Below are positions 1-11,696 of a stretch of 64,000 nucleotides of DNA, in pieces; within the stretch, counting starts at the first letter, position 1, and every line of letters starts with the position of its first letter. The stretch covers positions 1 to 64,000 of the forward strand of contig WOAB01000040.1 in assembly GCA_027886185.1 (NCBI GenBank). Direction: 5' to 3'. Under the pieces are notes generated by a model. The model worked only from the letters and a program-made list of their open reading frames with translations. It searched no databases and had not been told where the DNA came from. The position numbers were made by a program, and so were the translations under genes. Source of the DNA: Rheum nobile. Taxonomy: Eukaryota > Streptophyta > Magnoliopsida > Caryophyllales > Polygonaceae.

Positions 1-762
1 GAGGTGACGTAGCATTCCTTGGCTGCCCTCTGGTCTCCCTTGATTTCTTGGACTCCCACTTGGTAGGGAACTTGATGACTTGATGGTACGTCGAAGGTAC
101 CGCCTTCATAGCGTGTATCCATGGCATGCCAAGAATGCAATTATAGGGAGACGAGCAATCTAGGACTAGGAATTTCACATGTTGGTTGACTCCTCCGGCG
201 TACGTTGTAAGAACGATTTCGCCGATAATGTGCTTAACCTCACCACTAAACCCGACCAGTGGGGTCGATTTCCTGATCAGGTCGTCCTCACCCAGACCCA
301 TCCCTTTGAGGGCATCGAAGGTCAAGAGGTTGGTCGAACTCCCTGTATCGATTAGTACTCTGTGTATCAAACAATTCCCAATAGACAAGAGATTACCAAA
401 CCATCGTGATGACTCTCTGATCCGTCGGCGTCGGATTCGTCGAATGTGACCGTCGGGAGATCGGAGACCTTGTTTGGCTTGAATTCTTGCGCTTCGGGCC
501 TATCGCCCTTGCTTTCCTTTGCATGTCGCTTGGCCGCTGAGTATGTGTTTCCACATACGTCCGAACCACCTGAAATAGTGTTGACAATCTTTGTATGAAC
601 AGGAGACGGAGGTTTGTCTTGTTTTACCTGATCTCGTCGTTCCATGGTGGCTTTGGCTCGCTCTGAGATTACGTCACGTAGGAGCCCCTGCGCGAGCAAT
701 CTTGTGACCTCTTTTCGCAGGGCGATGCACTCGTCTATCGAGTGACCGTGGTCGCCGTGGAA
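1..762 (-). pseudogene. Tat1 Ty3/gypsy gag C-terminus and protease (left part, split)
   Basis: This is the downstream part of the gag-protease frame of a minus-strand Tat-like Ty3 element; the upstream part resumes at 20218. Reading leftwards from 762 one sees a gag zinc-knuckle-like stretch (FHGDHGHSIDEC), the conserved run LLRDVISERAKATMER, and then a retroviral-type aspartic protease with an intact DTGSS active site near position 340. The same protein is encoded on the plus strand by Tat2 (31321-32046), which supports the assignment. A one-base deletion near 385 shifts the frame just before the protease and another lies near position 40. Reverse transcriptase and integrase would lie left of the window. 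It is a relic; the chromovirus insertion at 767/768 separates it from its own start. Confidence 0.85.
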
Positions 763-767
763 TTCGC
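763..767. repeat. Target site duplication (left), TTCGC
   Basis: TTCGC immediately precedes the TG terminus of the outer chromovirus LTR at 768. The same five bases follow the CA terminus at 20217. Removing 768-20217 plus one TTCGC copy restores the Tat1 gag reading (WCE then FHGDHGH), proving a single insertion event boundary. Confidence 0.95.
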
Positions 768-3151
768 TGTAACACCCCCAAAACTTAACCCTTTTGGAAA
801 GGTATTACCGCCAGTGACCCCAGTGTTCCTTTCCGAGATCACCCAAGGCTTATCGTTTAAATACAATTTATGAAATACAATTGATGCATAATGATCAAAG
901 CATTCAATCCAAAACATAACATTGTCAAGGAACAAGAGTTACGGGATTACAACCCAATCCCGAATAGGATAATACATAGTTTAAACCAAACACAGCGGAA
1001 GTCTCATAAAACACCTTACAACGAAAGTCATTGTCCAAAAGATCTCAACCTGATTAAAGAAATAATTAAAACGTTCAAAAACCACCGCCGACTCCATAGT
1101 CCTTCTAATCTTCTGGGCTACTTTCGATCTGATGTGCCGAATCGAACGGATGACACCAGCCAACCATGCAAGGGAAAATATTGGTTGGTTAGTCTAAATG
1201 AATAGACTAGCAAGGGTACAAAGCAGAATGGTTCGAAGTAGTCATATTAGGTTAGACTCCTCGTCCCTCGAATAATAATCGAGTATGCTTGTCAACCACC
1301 ATACTCCTACTGGAATAAACAAGAGGTATGCACAAGAGAAGATTCTGGAAGACTGAATCTTCACAGAAATCGACTCGAAAGAAGACTCTAACGGAAATGA
1401 GTCTTTAAGGAAGTATGACAATTCTGGAAAGTTACAGAATCATACAACAATGATTTAAAACTGACTGAGATGCTTCAGTCAACGACCAACCTCACCGCCT
1501 TTCAGCGAATCCAGATCAGAAAGAAGACGTACTACATTCAAGTCAATACGAGTCTTCCTAGCGGCACTATCACCTAGCTGCCCTACTCACTGATCGTTCA
1601 TTAATTATGTGCGTCAAGGTAGCACTTATCTGATTATGTTTCAAAAACACACATCACATTATAGACTTTTACATGTGTACCCCACCAATGGGACGACACA
1701 TCCTAGTATACGTTTCGTCGAGAGTGACGTACACCGAGAGGTTTGTGACACCAGCTAAGTGTCCTGTCTCTACACACTTGTGAAAGAGACCGATCATGAT
1801 CTTAGAATAGTACCAGATGGAGACGAGCCACCCCGATACCAGATTATAAAGAAACGACCGGACAGAGTCCGAGTAACGTTCCTATTTAACAGTGCTAACT
1901 AAACAGTTACAACACAATAACAGTTACAGGATAAATCCACATAAAGGCCCGAAAGGCGATCACAGATAATAGCGTTGTTCTAACAGATATACAACCTATT
2001 ATATGATTTTCAAAATAGTTTATCAAAACCGTTTCCAGACAAACAGAGTATTCATTCCAAATTAATTACTCAGATAAACTACTGATAATTAATGTAAATA
2101 TGGAACGAATGAGCAAGAGCGAACCGCCACTTGCCTTAATTCGCAGAATAGTCTAAAGACGACAACTGGATTCCGGGCTCGACACGGGTATAGCTCCGAC
2201 AGCACAACAACCTTCGAGACGACCCATAAAAGGAACCCTAAGTTAGATCCGACATAAACAGTACGAATCTAAACACGGCGAAAGAACACGGAAGGAAAGA
2301 CGCCACGACGACAACCAACCAAGCCACAGCCACGAAGGCATTCTCGGCACTGGCGGTGGTCGCTGTTCTTGGCGGCGGTCGCCGCATTCATCACGGCGGT
2401 CGCCGTGAAGAACACGGTCGACAGAGACGAAAGAAATCTTACCAAAACAATGCGCGTTTCGACCCCTTTCCGCCTTGCTTGGTTTCTAACCTCCAAAGGC
2501 AACCACAAGGCTTCAAAAGAGCTGCTGGAAACACCACCAAACAACACCGACGAAAGCTTCAGAATTTCCGGCGAAGGCACAACTTCGGCGAGAGGCAAAT
2601 TTGGCAGAGGTTTGGTGCTGGGATGGCTCAAAACCTCTCCCCCAACACCTCCTTTTATAGCCAAAACATCTGGAGCACGAAGAAGATGGGCCTACAGCTA
2701 GTTCGGCGCGGTCAGAGCTCGCCGGCGACCATCGGACAATGTCTGCTGGGTAATCACGGCGGGCGCCGTGATTTTGCCTACGGCGGGCGCCGTAATTATG
2801 GCGGTCTCCGTTCCTAGCTCTGGCGAGCCCAGAGTAGGAGACGAAGGCTGGCACTTCGGGCCCAGCGACGGCGGGCGCCGTTATGGTACGGCGGTTGCCG
2901 TTTCTGCCTTTCTCGCCCATTCAGCTCTTGAACGAACATGGCGTTAAACCGGGATAAAAATTATCGTACACGAACGACAATTAAAATCCGAGGCATGATG
3001 TCTGTATATTATTTCACTGAGAAAAATATTACAGATACAGAGCACTTACAGAATGTCTCAAACTCTCTGTATTAAATCCGACGTACTCAACGGGTACTCG
3101 GGAAAATTCCAAAATTCCCAAAATAACCTTATAAAAATACGGGGTATCACA
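768..3151 (-). repeat. Chromovirus LTR 1 (3' LTR of copy A)
   Basis: It is 2384 bp long and runs TGTAACACCC...TATCACA on the plus strand, so the element-sense LTR begins TGTGATACCCCG. It lies next to the polypurine tract of copy A. It contains eight GC-rich palindromic units of the type CGGCGGNCGCCG between 2352 and 2905. Several long open frames across 2270-2920 are by-products of this GC-rich stretch. Confidence 0.95.
2352..2903. repeat. GC-rich palindrome cluster in LTR 1
   Basis: Eight copies of a 14-16 bp imperfect palindrome with consensus ACGGCGGNCGCCGT are visible near 2352, 2374, 2395, 2756, 2779, 2797, 2867 and 2886. The arms are ACGGCG and CGCCGT with a two-base centre. Three lie in one sub-cluster (2352-2410) and five in another (2756-2903). 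Equivalent clusters occur in LTR 2 and LTR 3 and in the Athila-like element. Confidence 0.9.
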
Positions 3152-3164
3152 TCTCCTCCCCCTT
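3152..3164 (-). other. Polypurine tract, copy A
   Basis: Minus strand AAGGGGGAGGAGA directly abuts the TGTGATACC start of LTR 1. This is the expected plus-strand priming site for reverse transcription. Confidence 0.9.
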
Positions 3165-3187
3165 ACAAGAAGTTTCGACCCCGAAAC

Positions 3188-6100
3188 TTAGGTCGAGAAT
3201 AACTCGGGAAAACGCCTGAGCATATCTGACTCGGTTTCCCACGTCTCCCAAGTAACTTCTTCGGTCCCTGACTTGGACCACAACACTCGTACCAACGGCA
3301 CGATCTTGTTGCGCAAATGCTTCTCCCGACGCTCCAAAATGCGCACGGGCAACTCTTCATAAGTACCATTAGCTTGAATCTCAATGTCTTCATAACTAAG
3401 CACATGAGACTCATCTGGTACATACTTTCTGAGTAAAGATACGTGGAACACGTTATGCACCGGGTGAGCCGATTGCGGCAACGCCAAGCGGTACGCTACA
3501 GATCCTACTCTATCCAGAATCTCGAATGGTCCCACGTAGCGAGGGTTAAGCTTCCCACGCTTACCAAATCTGAAAACTCCTTTGGATGGCGATACCTTGA
3601 CAAAAACCTTGTCACCGACCTCGAACTCGACAGTCATGTGCTTCCGATCTGCGTAGGACTTCTGTCGACTCTGAGCGGTCAACATCCTTTGTCTGATCAA
3701 AGCAATGTCTGAAGCCGTCCTTTCGACCAATTCTGGTCCAAGCAGAATTTTGTCGGCATTATCATCCCAACAAATCGGAGATCTGCATCTGCGACCATAC
3801 CATGCTTCAAACGGAGCCATCTTGATTGTAGCATGCCAGCTATTGTTGTACGTGAACTCAATCAGACTCAAGCTGTCCTCCCAGCTAGTCGGACGATCGA
3901 GCACACAAGCTCTAAGCATATCCTCCAGAGTCTGGATGATCCTTTCAGACTGGCCATCTGTCTGAGGATAAAAAGTTATACTGAACCTCAACTCGGTTCC
4001 CATAGCCTTATGAAGTTCCTTCCAGAATCTTGACATCAAACGGCCATCTCGGTCCTTCTGATAAACTTCTGCTAACTTCTAGGTCTCCCATGTGGTCTTG
4101 ATGGCTATGAAATGAGCGCTCTTCGTAAGCCTATCCACAATTACCCAGATAGCATCTCTCTGACTTCGAGTCTTGGGTAGCCCAGTGACGAAGTCCATGG
4201 AAATGTCCTCCCATTTCCATTCTGGTACGGGGAGAGGTAGCATCTCACCACCTGGCCTGCGGTGTTCGATCTTGACCTTCTGGCAAGTTAAGCACTTTGC
4301 CACAAAGTCTGCTACGTCCCACTTCATGTTTGGCCACCAAAACTTCTTCCTGAGATCCTTGTACATCTTGCTAGAGCCAGGATGCACAGAGTAAGCAGAT
4401 GAATGAGCTTCCCTCATCACCAACTGACGAAGACCTTCTGTGTCAGGCACACAGATCCGATCCTGAAACCAAAGTGATCCATCATCCTGAACCACAAAAC
4501 TGGGAGTTTTCCCATCCATCACTTCACTGCTTAACTTTACCAAGATGATGTCATCGGCTTGCTTTTCTTTGATCTGATCCAGCAGTGTAGCCTGAATTTC
4601 CATCATACTCAGGTACCCTCTACGCTGGTCATATAAGACTTCAATGTCGCATGACTCTTGGTTTAGCTTGGTCTGAGCAGTAAGTAGAGCAACTATAGTC
4701 TCGTGCGTTGTCTTCCGGCTTAGTGCATCAGCTACCACATTAGCCTTGCCCGGATGATACAACAACTACATGTCGTAGTCCTTGAGCAACTCTAGCCAGC
4801 GGCGTTGTCTCATATTTAGCTCCTTCTGAGTAAATATATACTTGAGACTTTTGTGGTCAGTGAAGACTTGGCATCTTATACCGTAGAGGTAATGCCTCCA
4901 AATCTTCATCGCAAAGACAACCGCTGCTAACTCAAGATCATGGGTCGGATAGTTTTCTTCGTAAGTCGTGAGTTGCCTGGATGCATAAGCAATGACTCTG
5001 CCCCTTTGCATCAAAACACAACCAAGACCACACTTGGAAGCATCACTATAGACCACATAATCGTCGTTCCCCTCTGGGAGTGCTAACACGGGTGCCGAGG
5101 TCAACCGTCGCTTCAACTCCTAGAAACTGACCTCGCACTTGTCATTCCAGACAAACTTCTTGCGGACTTTGCGGAGTAGATTGGTCATAGGTAGAGCGAT
5201 CTTTGAAAATCCTTCTACGAACCTTCTATAATACCCGGCAAGTCCAAGAAAACTGCGCACCTCCTTCACATTCTGGGGCTGTGTCCACTTAGCCACCGCT
5301 TCAATCTTTTGGGGATCAACCTTAACCCCATTTTTATTGATCATGTGGCCTAAGAAAGCCACTTCCTTCATCCAGAATTCACACTTGGACAGTTTAGCAT
5401 AAAGCTGATGTTGTCTAAGGATTGACAAGGCAATCCGTAGATGTTCCTCGTGGACTTCTTCATTCGTGAATAGATCAAAATGTCGTTGATGAAGACCACC
5501 ACGAACTTATCCAAGTACTGGTGAAAACATCGGTTCATCAAATCCATAAAGACAGCTGGAGCATTTGTAAGCCCAAAAGGCATCACTACGAACTCGTAAT
5601 GACCATATCTGGTCCTAAACGCAGTTCTAGGAATGTCCTGCTCACGAATCCTGAGTTGGTGATATCCAGATCTCAAGTCGATCTTGGAGAAAACCTTTGC
5701 TCCCTGCAACTGGTCCAACAAGTCATCAATCCTAGGCAAAGGATACTTGTTCTTGATCGTCACCTTGTTCAACTCTCGGTAGTCGATACAAAGTCGGAAC
5801 GATCCGTCCTTCTTTTTGACGAACAATACCGGAGCACCCCACGGCGATGCACTCGGCCTGACATAACCTTTGTCAAGAAGATCTTCAAGTTGATTCTTCA
5901 ATTCTTGCATCTCAGCTGGAGTCATCCGATACGGTGATTTGGAAATCGGCACCGTACCAGGCTCGAGATCAATTGAAAACTCTACGTCACGGTTCGGGGG
6001 TAATCCAGGAATTTCTTCCAGAAAGACATCCGAAAACTCCCTAACTACAGGAATATCAAGAACCTCAGGTCTATCCTTCACAGGCGAATCCAAATAGCAA

Positions 6101-6620
6101 AGGTACCCGACACATCCTTGTCGTAGTAGCTTAAATGCAGCCATCGCATTGATCAGCTTGCCGTTATCAGCGTCATTTCGACCTTTGAACTTGCACACGA
6201 ACTGGCCCCCGGATGACACCGTCACCGTTCTTGAACTGAAGTCGATCACCGCCTTGTGACGCGTTAGCCAATCCATACCGAGGATAATGTCGTATGGAGC
6301 CATGGCTATACAGATTAAATCTGCCTCAAATTCCTTACCCTGAATGGTAATCGGAAAGTCGGACAAATGCTTGGTTTCCACCAAACGTTCTCCATTAGGA
6401 AGATTAACGACGAAAGGGTCGCACGAATCGTTGCACACTAAATCTAACTTGCTAACACAGCTATCCGAAATAAAGGAATGCGTAGCACCAGAATCAAATA
6501 GAATACACACTGAAGTAGAGTGAAGGTATAAAGTACCTTGAGCAATTGGAGCATTGGGTCCATCTGCTTCACGCATCTCATACAAGCGTTGTCCCTGACT
6601 TCCAGAAACAGTTGGGGCCT
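3188..6620 (-). pseudogene. Chromovirus pol, copy A (PR-RT-RH-IN-chromodomain)
   Basis: In minus-strand order: aspartic protease (LFDSGATHSFIS, near 6490), reverse transcriptase (VLFVKKKDGSFRLCIDYRELN near 5800), RNase H (VVYSDASKCGLGCVLMQ near 5040), integrase with an H-H-C-C finger and DDE core (DFVTGLP near 4190), and a C-terminal chromodomain-like segment (YEELPVRILERREK near 3340). Lesions are a one-base deletion near 5473, and stops at 5120-5122, 4766-4768 and 4079-4081. The RT active site reads FIND where FIDD is expected. A 42-bp in-frame deletion near 4055, relative to copy B, removes 14 integrase residues just before the second catalytic Asp. The Tekay-type ending lacks the aromatic residues of canonical chromodomains. 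The product would have been the replication and integration enzymes; this copy cannot encode them intact. Confidence 0.92.
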
Positions 6621-6639
6621 TTCCCCTGTTCTGAGCAGT

Positions 6640-7866
6640 CGTCTGGACCGAAGGGCTAGGAGTCTCGGCAGGCTTGAATCTAGGTCAGTTGCTCTGATGA
6701 ACTGACCCTTGCTGCGACTCTACTCCCTTCTGCTTCCCTTGCTTGCAGAACTTCTGCAGATGACCGTCACGTCCACACCCAAAGCACGACCTCTTCTCCT
6801 TCTGACACTCATTGCTCTTGGGCCCAGCCGTACCACAGTTATAACACTTAACTGAACTCCTAGTTTGTCCTGACTGCTGAGTCGATCCTCCTTGCGTCAT
6901 CTCCGTCTTAGCTCGGCCAGACTTGGCAAACTTAGACGGTGGCGCAGGGTGCTTAAAACCACCTCTCTGGTTCTGGTTCTGTATCGACTTCTGTCGGTTG
7001 CGCCTCTTGGTCGACTCCTCAAGAGTTACCTCCAGCTTATAGGCACAATCAACATACTGCTCCAAGGTAGAGCATGTGTGATGCACCATTAATGGCTTGA
7101 TATCCGGACTCATCCACTCGTGGAAGTACCAGATCTTTTGGGCCTCGCTGGTAATCTCGGCAGTGGTGTATTGCAAAAGATGATTGAACTTAGACGCCAA
7201 CTCGGTCACTCTCAGACCATCTGTCTGTGGGTATAAGAACTCTTTATGCTTCTCCTCTCTCATAGCACGAGAGAAAAAGCGATCAACCATCTTGGTCTTG
7301 AACATCGACCAAGTCAACACTGGGCTCTCAGCCAAACCTGTGCTCTCCCACCACTCGCTAGCCTCCTCCTTCAGCTGAAGAGAAGCGATATGGACCTTCT
7401 CGGCCTCAGTACACTCCACGTTGCGAAACAACCTCTCCATATGGGAGAACCAATGAGTCACTGCCACTGGCTCCCCTTTCCCGTTATAGCAATCGGGCCT
7501 CATGGAAGTGATGGTCTTAAGAGCGCGACCATAGCTGTCTCTAGCCTTGACGGCAGTCTCCTGAATCACAGGGTTTCTGGGTTTCACAACATCAGGAACC
7601 GCTGGGTGAGTAGGCACTTCTTGCGCTTGAGGTGCACTGGGTCTCAATACATCCGCAATTGCCTGCATCACAATCCCGCGAATCGCCTCAACAGCTATGG
7701 CGTCAAACAGCGCTGGCGTTTGGGTCTGATCCTGACCTTCACGCCTCTGCTGGACGCGAGACTCTGACTCGTGCTCATCTTGAACACCTCTTCCTGCTGG
7801 CCTGGGATTTTGACTAGTCCCAGCACGGGCCGAGTCGAGTTCCTCGTGCTTCTTGGGTTCACCATC
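6640..7866 (-). pseudogene. Chromovirus gag, copy A
   Basis: Capsid/nucleocapsid gene. It starts at MVNPRSTRN (ATG ending at 7864-7866) and contains the retrotransposon gag core (CYNGKGEPVAVTHWFSHMERLF, EWWESTGLAE) and two CCHC knuckles. The first knuckle has Pro instead of His (CGTAGPKSNEC), while copy B keeps His; the second (CFGCGRDGHLQKFC) is intact. Relative to copy B, a one-base deletion near 7826 shifts the frame 40 bases after the start, and a Gln codon has become TGA at 6685-6687. The frame is otherwise shared with pol, as expected for a single gag-pol polyprotein. Confidence 0.9.
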
Positions 7867-8245
7867 TATTTACCGATCAAATTCCAAGCATTCAATACAT
7901 TAATATTATGCAATATACTTATGCAATATACCAACGTAAATAAATTACTCAGAATAGATCAACTTGGCATTTTATAGATGAACCTTCGAACTGTTACACA
8001 AGCTACACATAAGTCTATCATTCGAGCGTTAGGACAACATTGCTCGAAGATATAAGTGTTTCTCAGAGTACTTGCCGCAATACTGAAATATTACACAAAG
8101 TACAACTTGGAATACTAAGAAACGAAACTACTGCGATAGGCAACGCCAATCCTCCTCAAGGCGTTCCAAAATGTCTCCCATAAGACTGGCTACTCGTGCA
8201 TGGTCTCTTCGGGCAAGGCTCACCATCGAGCTCTGGCGATGGGTT

Positions 8246-9082
8246 TCACACCCTGCTTGACCCTGAAGCACATGGTCCTATCTCGGTCATCGTAAGGTAT
8301 GGGTCGTCCATGACTGGTCCTCCTATTCCAGCCCTCCTCTGAGTACTGGCGATCAGCTCATCCCACTGACTCTGCTGTTCTGTAGAGATTACCTTGCTCT
8401 GGCGGAGGATCTCCTGCAGCTCGGATTCCGACCTCCATCTTCTTGGAGTAGGGATAGGCTGAGATTCCCTGTCACTTCTCCTAATACCGTACTCGGTATA
8501 CAGTGCCTCCCAATCAACTTCTGACATGGGTGCGTACTCTGGCACTGGTGACAATTCTATACTGGGCTCCTGATTCTGCCCTCCTAGGTCCAACTCTGGG
8601 TCCTCTTCTGGATCATCCTCTATGGGATCCTCATCCTCGGGATCATCCTCGATGGGATCCTCATCCTCGGGATCATCCTCGATGGGATCCTCATCCTCGG
8701 AATCATCCTCGATCATATCCTCGTCCTCGACAGGATCTTGCTCAAGCATCTCCTCTTCCTCCTCCTCGTACTCGATCTCCTCTGGAATTGGTCCCAGCAG
8801 AAAGCCGTCTTGGTAAACCCATTGTTCATACCTTGATAACTCATCTTCCTGCTCCCATTCCTGTACTTCCTCCACCCTTGGTGGCGGCACAGGTGCAGTT
8901 TCAAGGACCATAGCATCCCTATATACAAGGACAACCGACTCGGGGAGAACGTGCTTGACGTCTTCGGGCGGGCTACTCGGGCCTCCAACCTCGAAACATC
9001 GCTGAGGTAACGGAAAATCTAGCCTCGGCTGGTCCGACTTGGCATCTTCCGACCCCCTACCAATAGAAAAGCAGACACCCAT
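8246..9082 (-). CDS. Acidic leader ORF between 5' LTR and gag, copy A
   Basis: An unbroken frame precedes gag on the sense strand of the element. I prefer the Met at 9082 (MGVCFSIGRG, 278 residues); an upstream in-frame Met at 9130 adds 16 residues. MGxCxS at the N-terminus matches the motif known for N-myristoylation plus palmitoylation in plant proteins. The centre (about residues 105-175) is highly acidic, with a ten-residue repeat EDEDPIEDDP encoded by an exact 30-bp tandem repeat (8610-8720). The C-terminal part (GIRRSDRESQPIPTPRRWRSE) is basic and Ser-rich. I recognise no domain and assign no function. Extra ORFs upstream of gag are unusual in chromoviruses. The same ORF exists in copy B, so it belonged to the element. 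Confidence 0.65.
   Translation of the reverse strand: MGVCFSIGRGSEDAKSDQPRLDFPLPQRCFEVGGPSSPPEDVKHVLPESVVLVYRDAMVLETAPVPPPRVEEVQEWEQEDELSRYEQWVYQDGFLLGPIPEEIEYEEEEEEMLEQDPVEDEDMIEDDSEDEDPIEDDPEDEDPIEDDPEDEDPIEDDPEEDPELDLGGQNQEPSIELSPVPEYAPMSEVDWEALYTEYGIRRSDRESQPIPTPRRWRSESELQEILRQSKVISTEQQSQWDELIASTQRRAGIGGPVMDDPYLTMTEIGPCASGSSRV
8610..8720. repeat. 30-bp tandem repeat in the acidic leader ORF
   Basis: Near-identical 30-bp units (each containing GGGATCCTCATCCTCGG) repeat about 3.5 times and encode EDEDPIEDDP on the minus strand. In copy B (17173-17265) the flanking units differ by a deletion of six codons (DEDMIE lost), consistent with repeat instability. Confidence 0.9.
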
Positions 9083-9271
9083 CCTATCGAACAATAAGGA
9101 AGGAATTAGTCTTTCTAGACATAGAAGCAAGCTTACTACATCAGACTATAAGGAAGACATGACTATGAACGGTGTTTTTAAATTCTTTTCGGTATGAAAA
9201 TTCAGAGCCCTTTTTAAAACATTTTTGAAAACGGATAAATGGTTTATAAAAATTCCAAACCCGTTTTAAAA

Positions 9272-9289
9272 CCTTTGGCTCTGATACCA
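9272..9289 (-). other. Primer-binding site, copy A (tRNA-iMet type)
   Basis: Minus strand TGGTATCAGAGCCAAAGG lies four bases inside LTR 2. TGGTATCAGAGC is complementary to the 3' end of plant initiator tRNA-Met and is the usual minus-strand primer site in chromoviruses. Confidence 0.93.
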
Positions 9290-9293
9290 CAAC

Positions 9294-11660
9294 TGTAACA
9301 CCCCCAAAACTTAACCCTTTTGGAAAGGTATTACCGCCAGTGACCCCAGTGTTCCTTACCGAGATCATCCAAGGCTTTACCGTTTAAATACAATTTATGA
9401 AATACAATTGATGCATAATGATCAAAGCATTCAATCCAAAACATAACATTGTCAAGGAACAAGAGTTACGGGATTACAACCCAATCCCGAATAGAATAAT
9501 ACATAGTTTAAACCAAACACAGCGAAAGTCTCATAAAACACCTTACAACCAAAGTCATTGTCCAAAAGATCTCAACCTGATTAAAGAAATAATTAAAACG
9601 TTCAAAAACCACCGCCGACTCCATAGTCCTTCTAATCTTCTGGGCTACTTTCGATCTGATGTGCCGAATCGAACGGATGACACCAGCCAATCATGCAAGG
9701 GAAAATATTGATTGGTTAGTCTAAATGAATAGACTAGCTAGGGTACAAAGCAGAATGGTTCGAAGCAGTCGTATTAGGTTAGACTCCTCGTCCCTCGAAT
9801 AATAATCGAGTACGCTTGTCAACCACCATACTCCTACTGGAATAAACAAGAGGTATGCACAAGATAAGATTCTGGAAGACTGATTCTTCACAGAAATCGA
9901 CTCGAAAGAAGACTCCAACGGAAATGAGTCTTTAAGGAAGTATGACAATTCTGGAAAGTTACAGAATCATACAACAATGATTTAAAACTGACTGAGATGC
10001 TTCAGTCAACGACCAACCTCACCGCCTTTCAGCGAATCCAGATCGGAAAGAAGACGTACTACATTCAAGTTAATACGAGTCTTCCTAGCGGCACTATTAC
10101 CTAGCTGCCCTACTCACTGATCGTTCATTAATTATGTGCGTCAAGGTAGCACTTATCTGATTATGTTTCAAAAAAACACATCACATTATAGACTTTTACA
10201 TGTGTACCCCACCAATGGGACGACACATCCTAGTATACGTTTCGTCGAGAGTGACGTACACCGAAAGGTTTGTGACACCAGCTAAGTGTCCTGTCTCTAC
10301 ACACTTGTGAAAGAGACCGATCATGATCTTAGAATAGTACCAGATGGAGACGAGCCACCCCGATACCAGATTATAAAGAAACGACCGGACAGAGTCCGAG
10401 TAACGTTCCTATTTAACAGTGCTAACTAAACAGTTACAACACAATAACAGTTACAGGATAAATCCACATAAAGGCCTGAAAGGCGATCACAGATAATAGC
10501 GTTGTTCTAACAGATATACAACCTATTATATGATTTTCAAAATAGTTTATCAAAACCGTTTCCAGACAAACAGAGTATTCATTCCAAATTAATTACTCAG
10601 ATAAACTACTGATAATTAATGTAAATATGGAACGAATGAGCAAGAGCGAACCACCACTTGCCTTAATCCGCAGAATAGTCTAAAGACGACAACTGGATTC
10701 CGGGCTCGACACGGGTATAGCTCCGACAGCACAACAACCTTCGAGTCGACCCATAAAAGGAACCCTAAGTTAGATCCGACATAAACAGTACGAATCTAAA
10801 CACGGCGAAAGAACACGGAAGGAAAGACGCCACGACGACAACCAACCAAGCCAAAGCCACGAAGGCATTCTGGGCACTGGCGGCGGTCGCTGTTCTTGGC
10901 GGCGGTCGCCGCATTCATCACGGCGGTCGCCGTGAAGAACACGGTCGACAGAGACGAGAGAAATCTCACCAAAACAATGCGCGTTTCGACCCCTTTCCGC
11001 CTTGTTTGGTTTCTGACCTCCAAAGGCAACCACAAGGCTTCAAAAGAGCTGCTGGAAACACCACCAAACAACACCGACGAAAGCTTCAGAATTTCCGGCG
11101 AAGGCACAACTTCGGCGAGAGGCAAATTTGGCAGAGGTTTGGTGCTGGGATGGCTCAAAACCTCTCCCCCAACACCTCCTTTTATAGCCAAAGCATCTGG
11201 AGCACGAAGAAGATGGGCCTACAGCTAGTTCGGCGCGGTCAGAGCTCGCCGGCGACCATCGGACAATGTCTGCTGGGTAATCACGGTGGGCGCCATGATT
11301 TTGCCTACGGCGGTCGCCGTTCCTAGCTCTGGCGAGCCCAGAGTAGGAGACGACGGCTGGCACTTCGGGCCCAGCGACGGCAGGCGCCGTTACGGTACGG
11401 TGGTTGCCGTTTCTGCCTTTCCCGCCCATTCAGCTCTTGAACGAACATGGCGTTAAACCGGGATAAAAATTATCGTACGCGAATGACAATTAAAATCCGA
11501 GGCATGATGTCTGTATATTATTTCACTGAGAAAAATATTACAGATACAGAGCACTTACAAAATGTCTCAAACTCTCTGTATTAAATCCGACGTACTCAAC
11601 GGGTACTCGGGAAAATTCCAAAATTCCCAAAATAACCTTACAAAAATACGGGGTATCACA
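9294..11660 (-). repeat. Chromovirus LTR 2 (shared middle LTR)
   Basis: It is 2367 bp long and serves as 5' LTR for copy A and 3' LTR for copy B. It is shorter than LTRs 1 and 3, mainly through an 18-bp loss near 11310 between two palindromic GC-rich units. No target duplication flanks it: it abuts a primer-binding site on the left and a polypurine tract on the right. Confidence 0.95.
10882..11412. repeat. GC-rich palindrome cluster in LTR 2
   Basis: The same ACGGCGGNCGCCGT units as in LTR 1 are present in two sub-clusters (about 10882-10935 and 11283-11412). One unit has been lost by deletion between neighbouring repeats. Confidence 0.88.
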
Positions 11661-11673
11661 TCTCCTCCCCCTT
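11661..11673 (-). other. Polypurine tract, copy B
   Basis: Identical to the copy A tract (minus strand AAGGGGGAGGAGA) and directly adjacent to LTR 2. Confidence 0.9.
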
Positions 11674-11696
11674 ACAAGAAGTTTCGACCCCGAAAC

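Noticed and set aside
2269..2920. Several 100-150 codon frames on both strands in each chromovirus LTR
   Set aside because: They overlap one another in the GC-rich palindromic part of the LTR, differ between LTR copies, and resemble no protein.
8503..8913. Plus-strand frames over the acidic leader ORF (Ser/Gly or Pro/Asp repeats)
   Set aside because: They are antisense shadows of the minus-strand 30-bp repeat and lie against the direction of all element genes.
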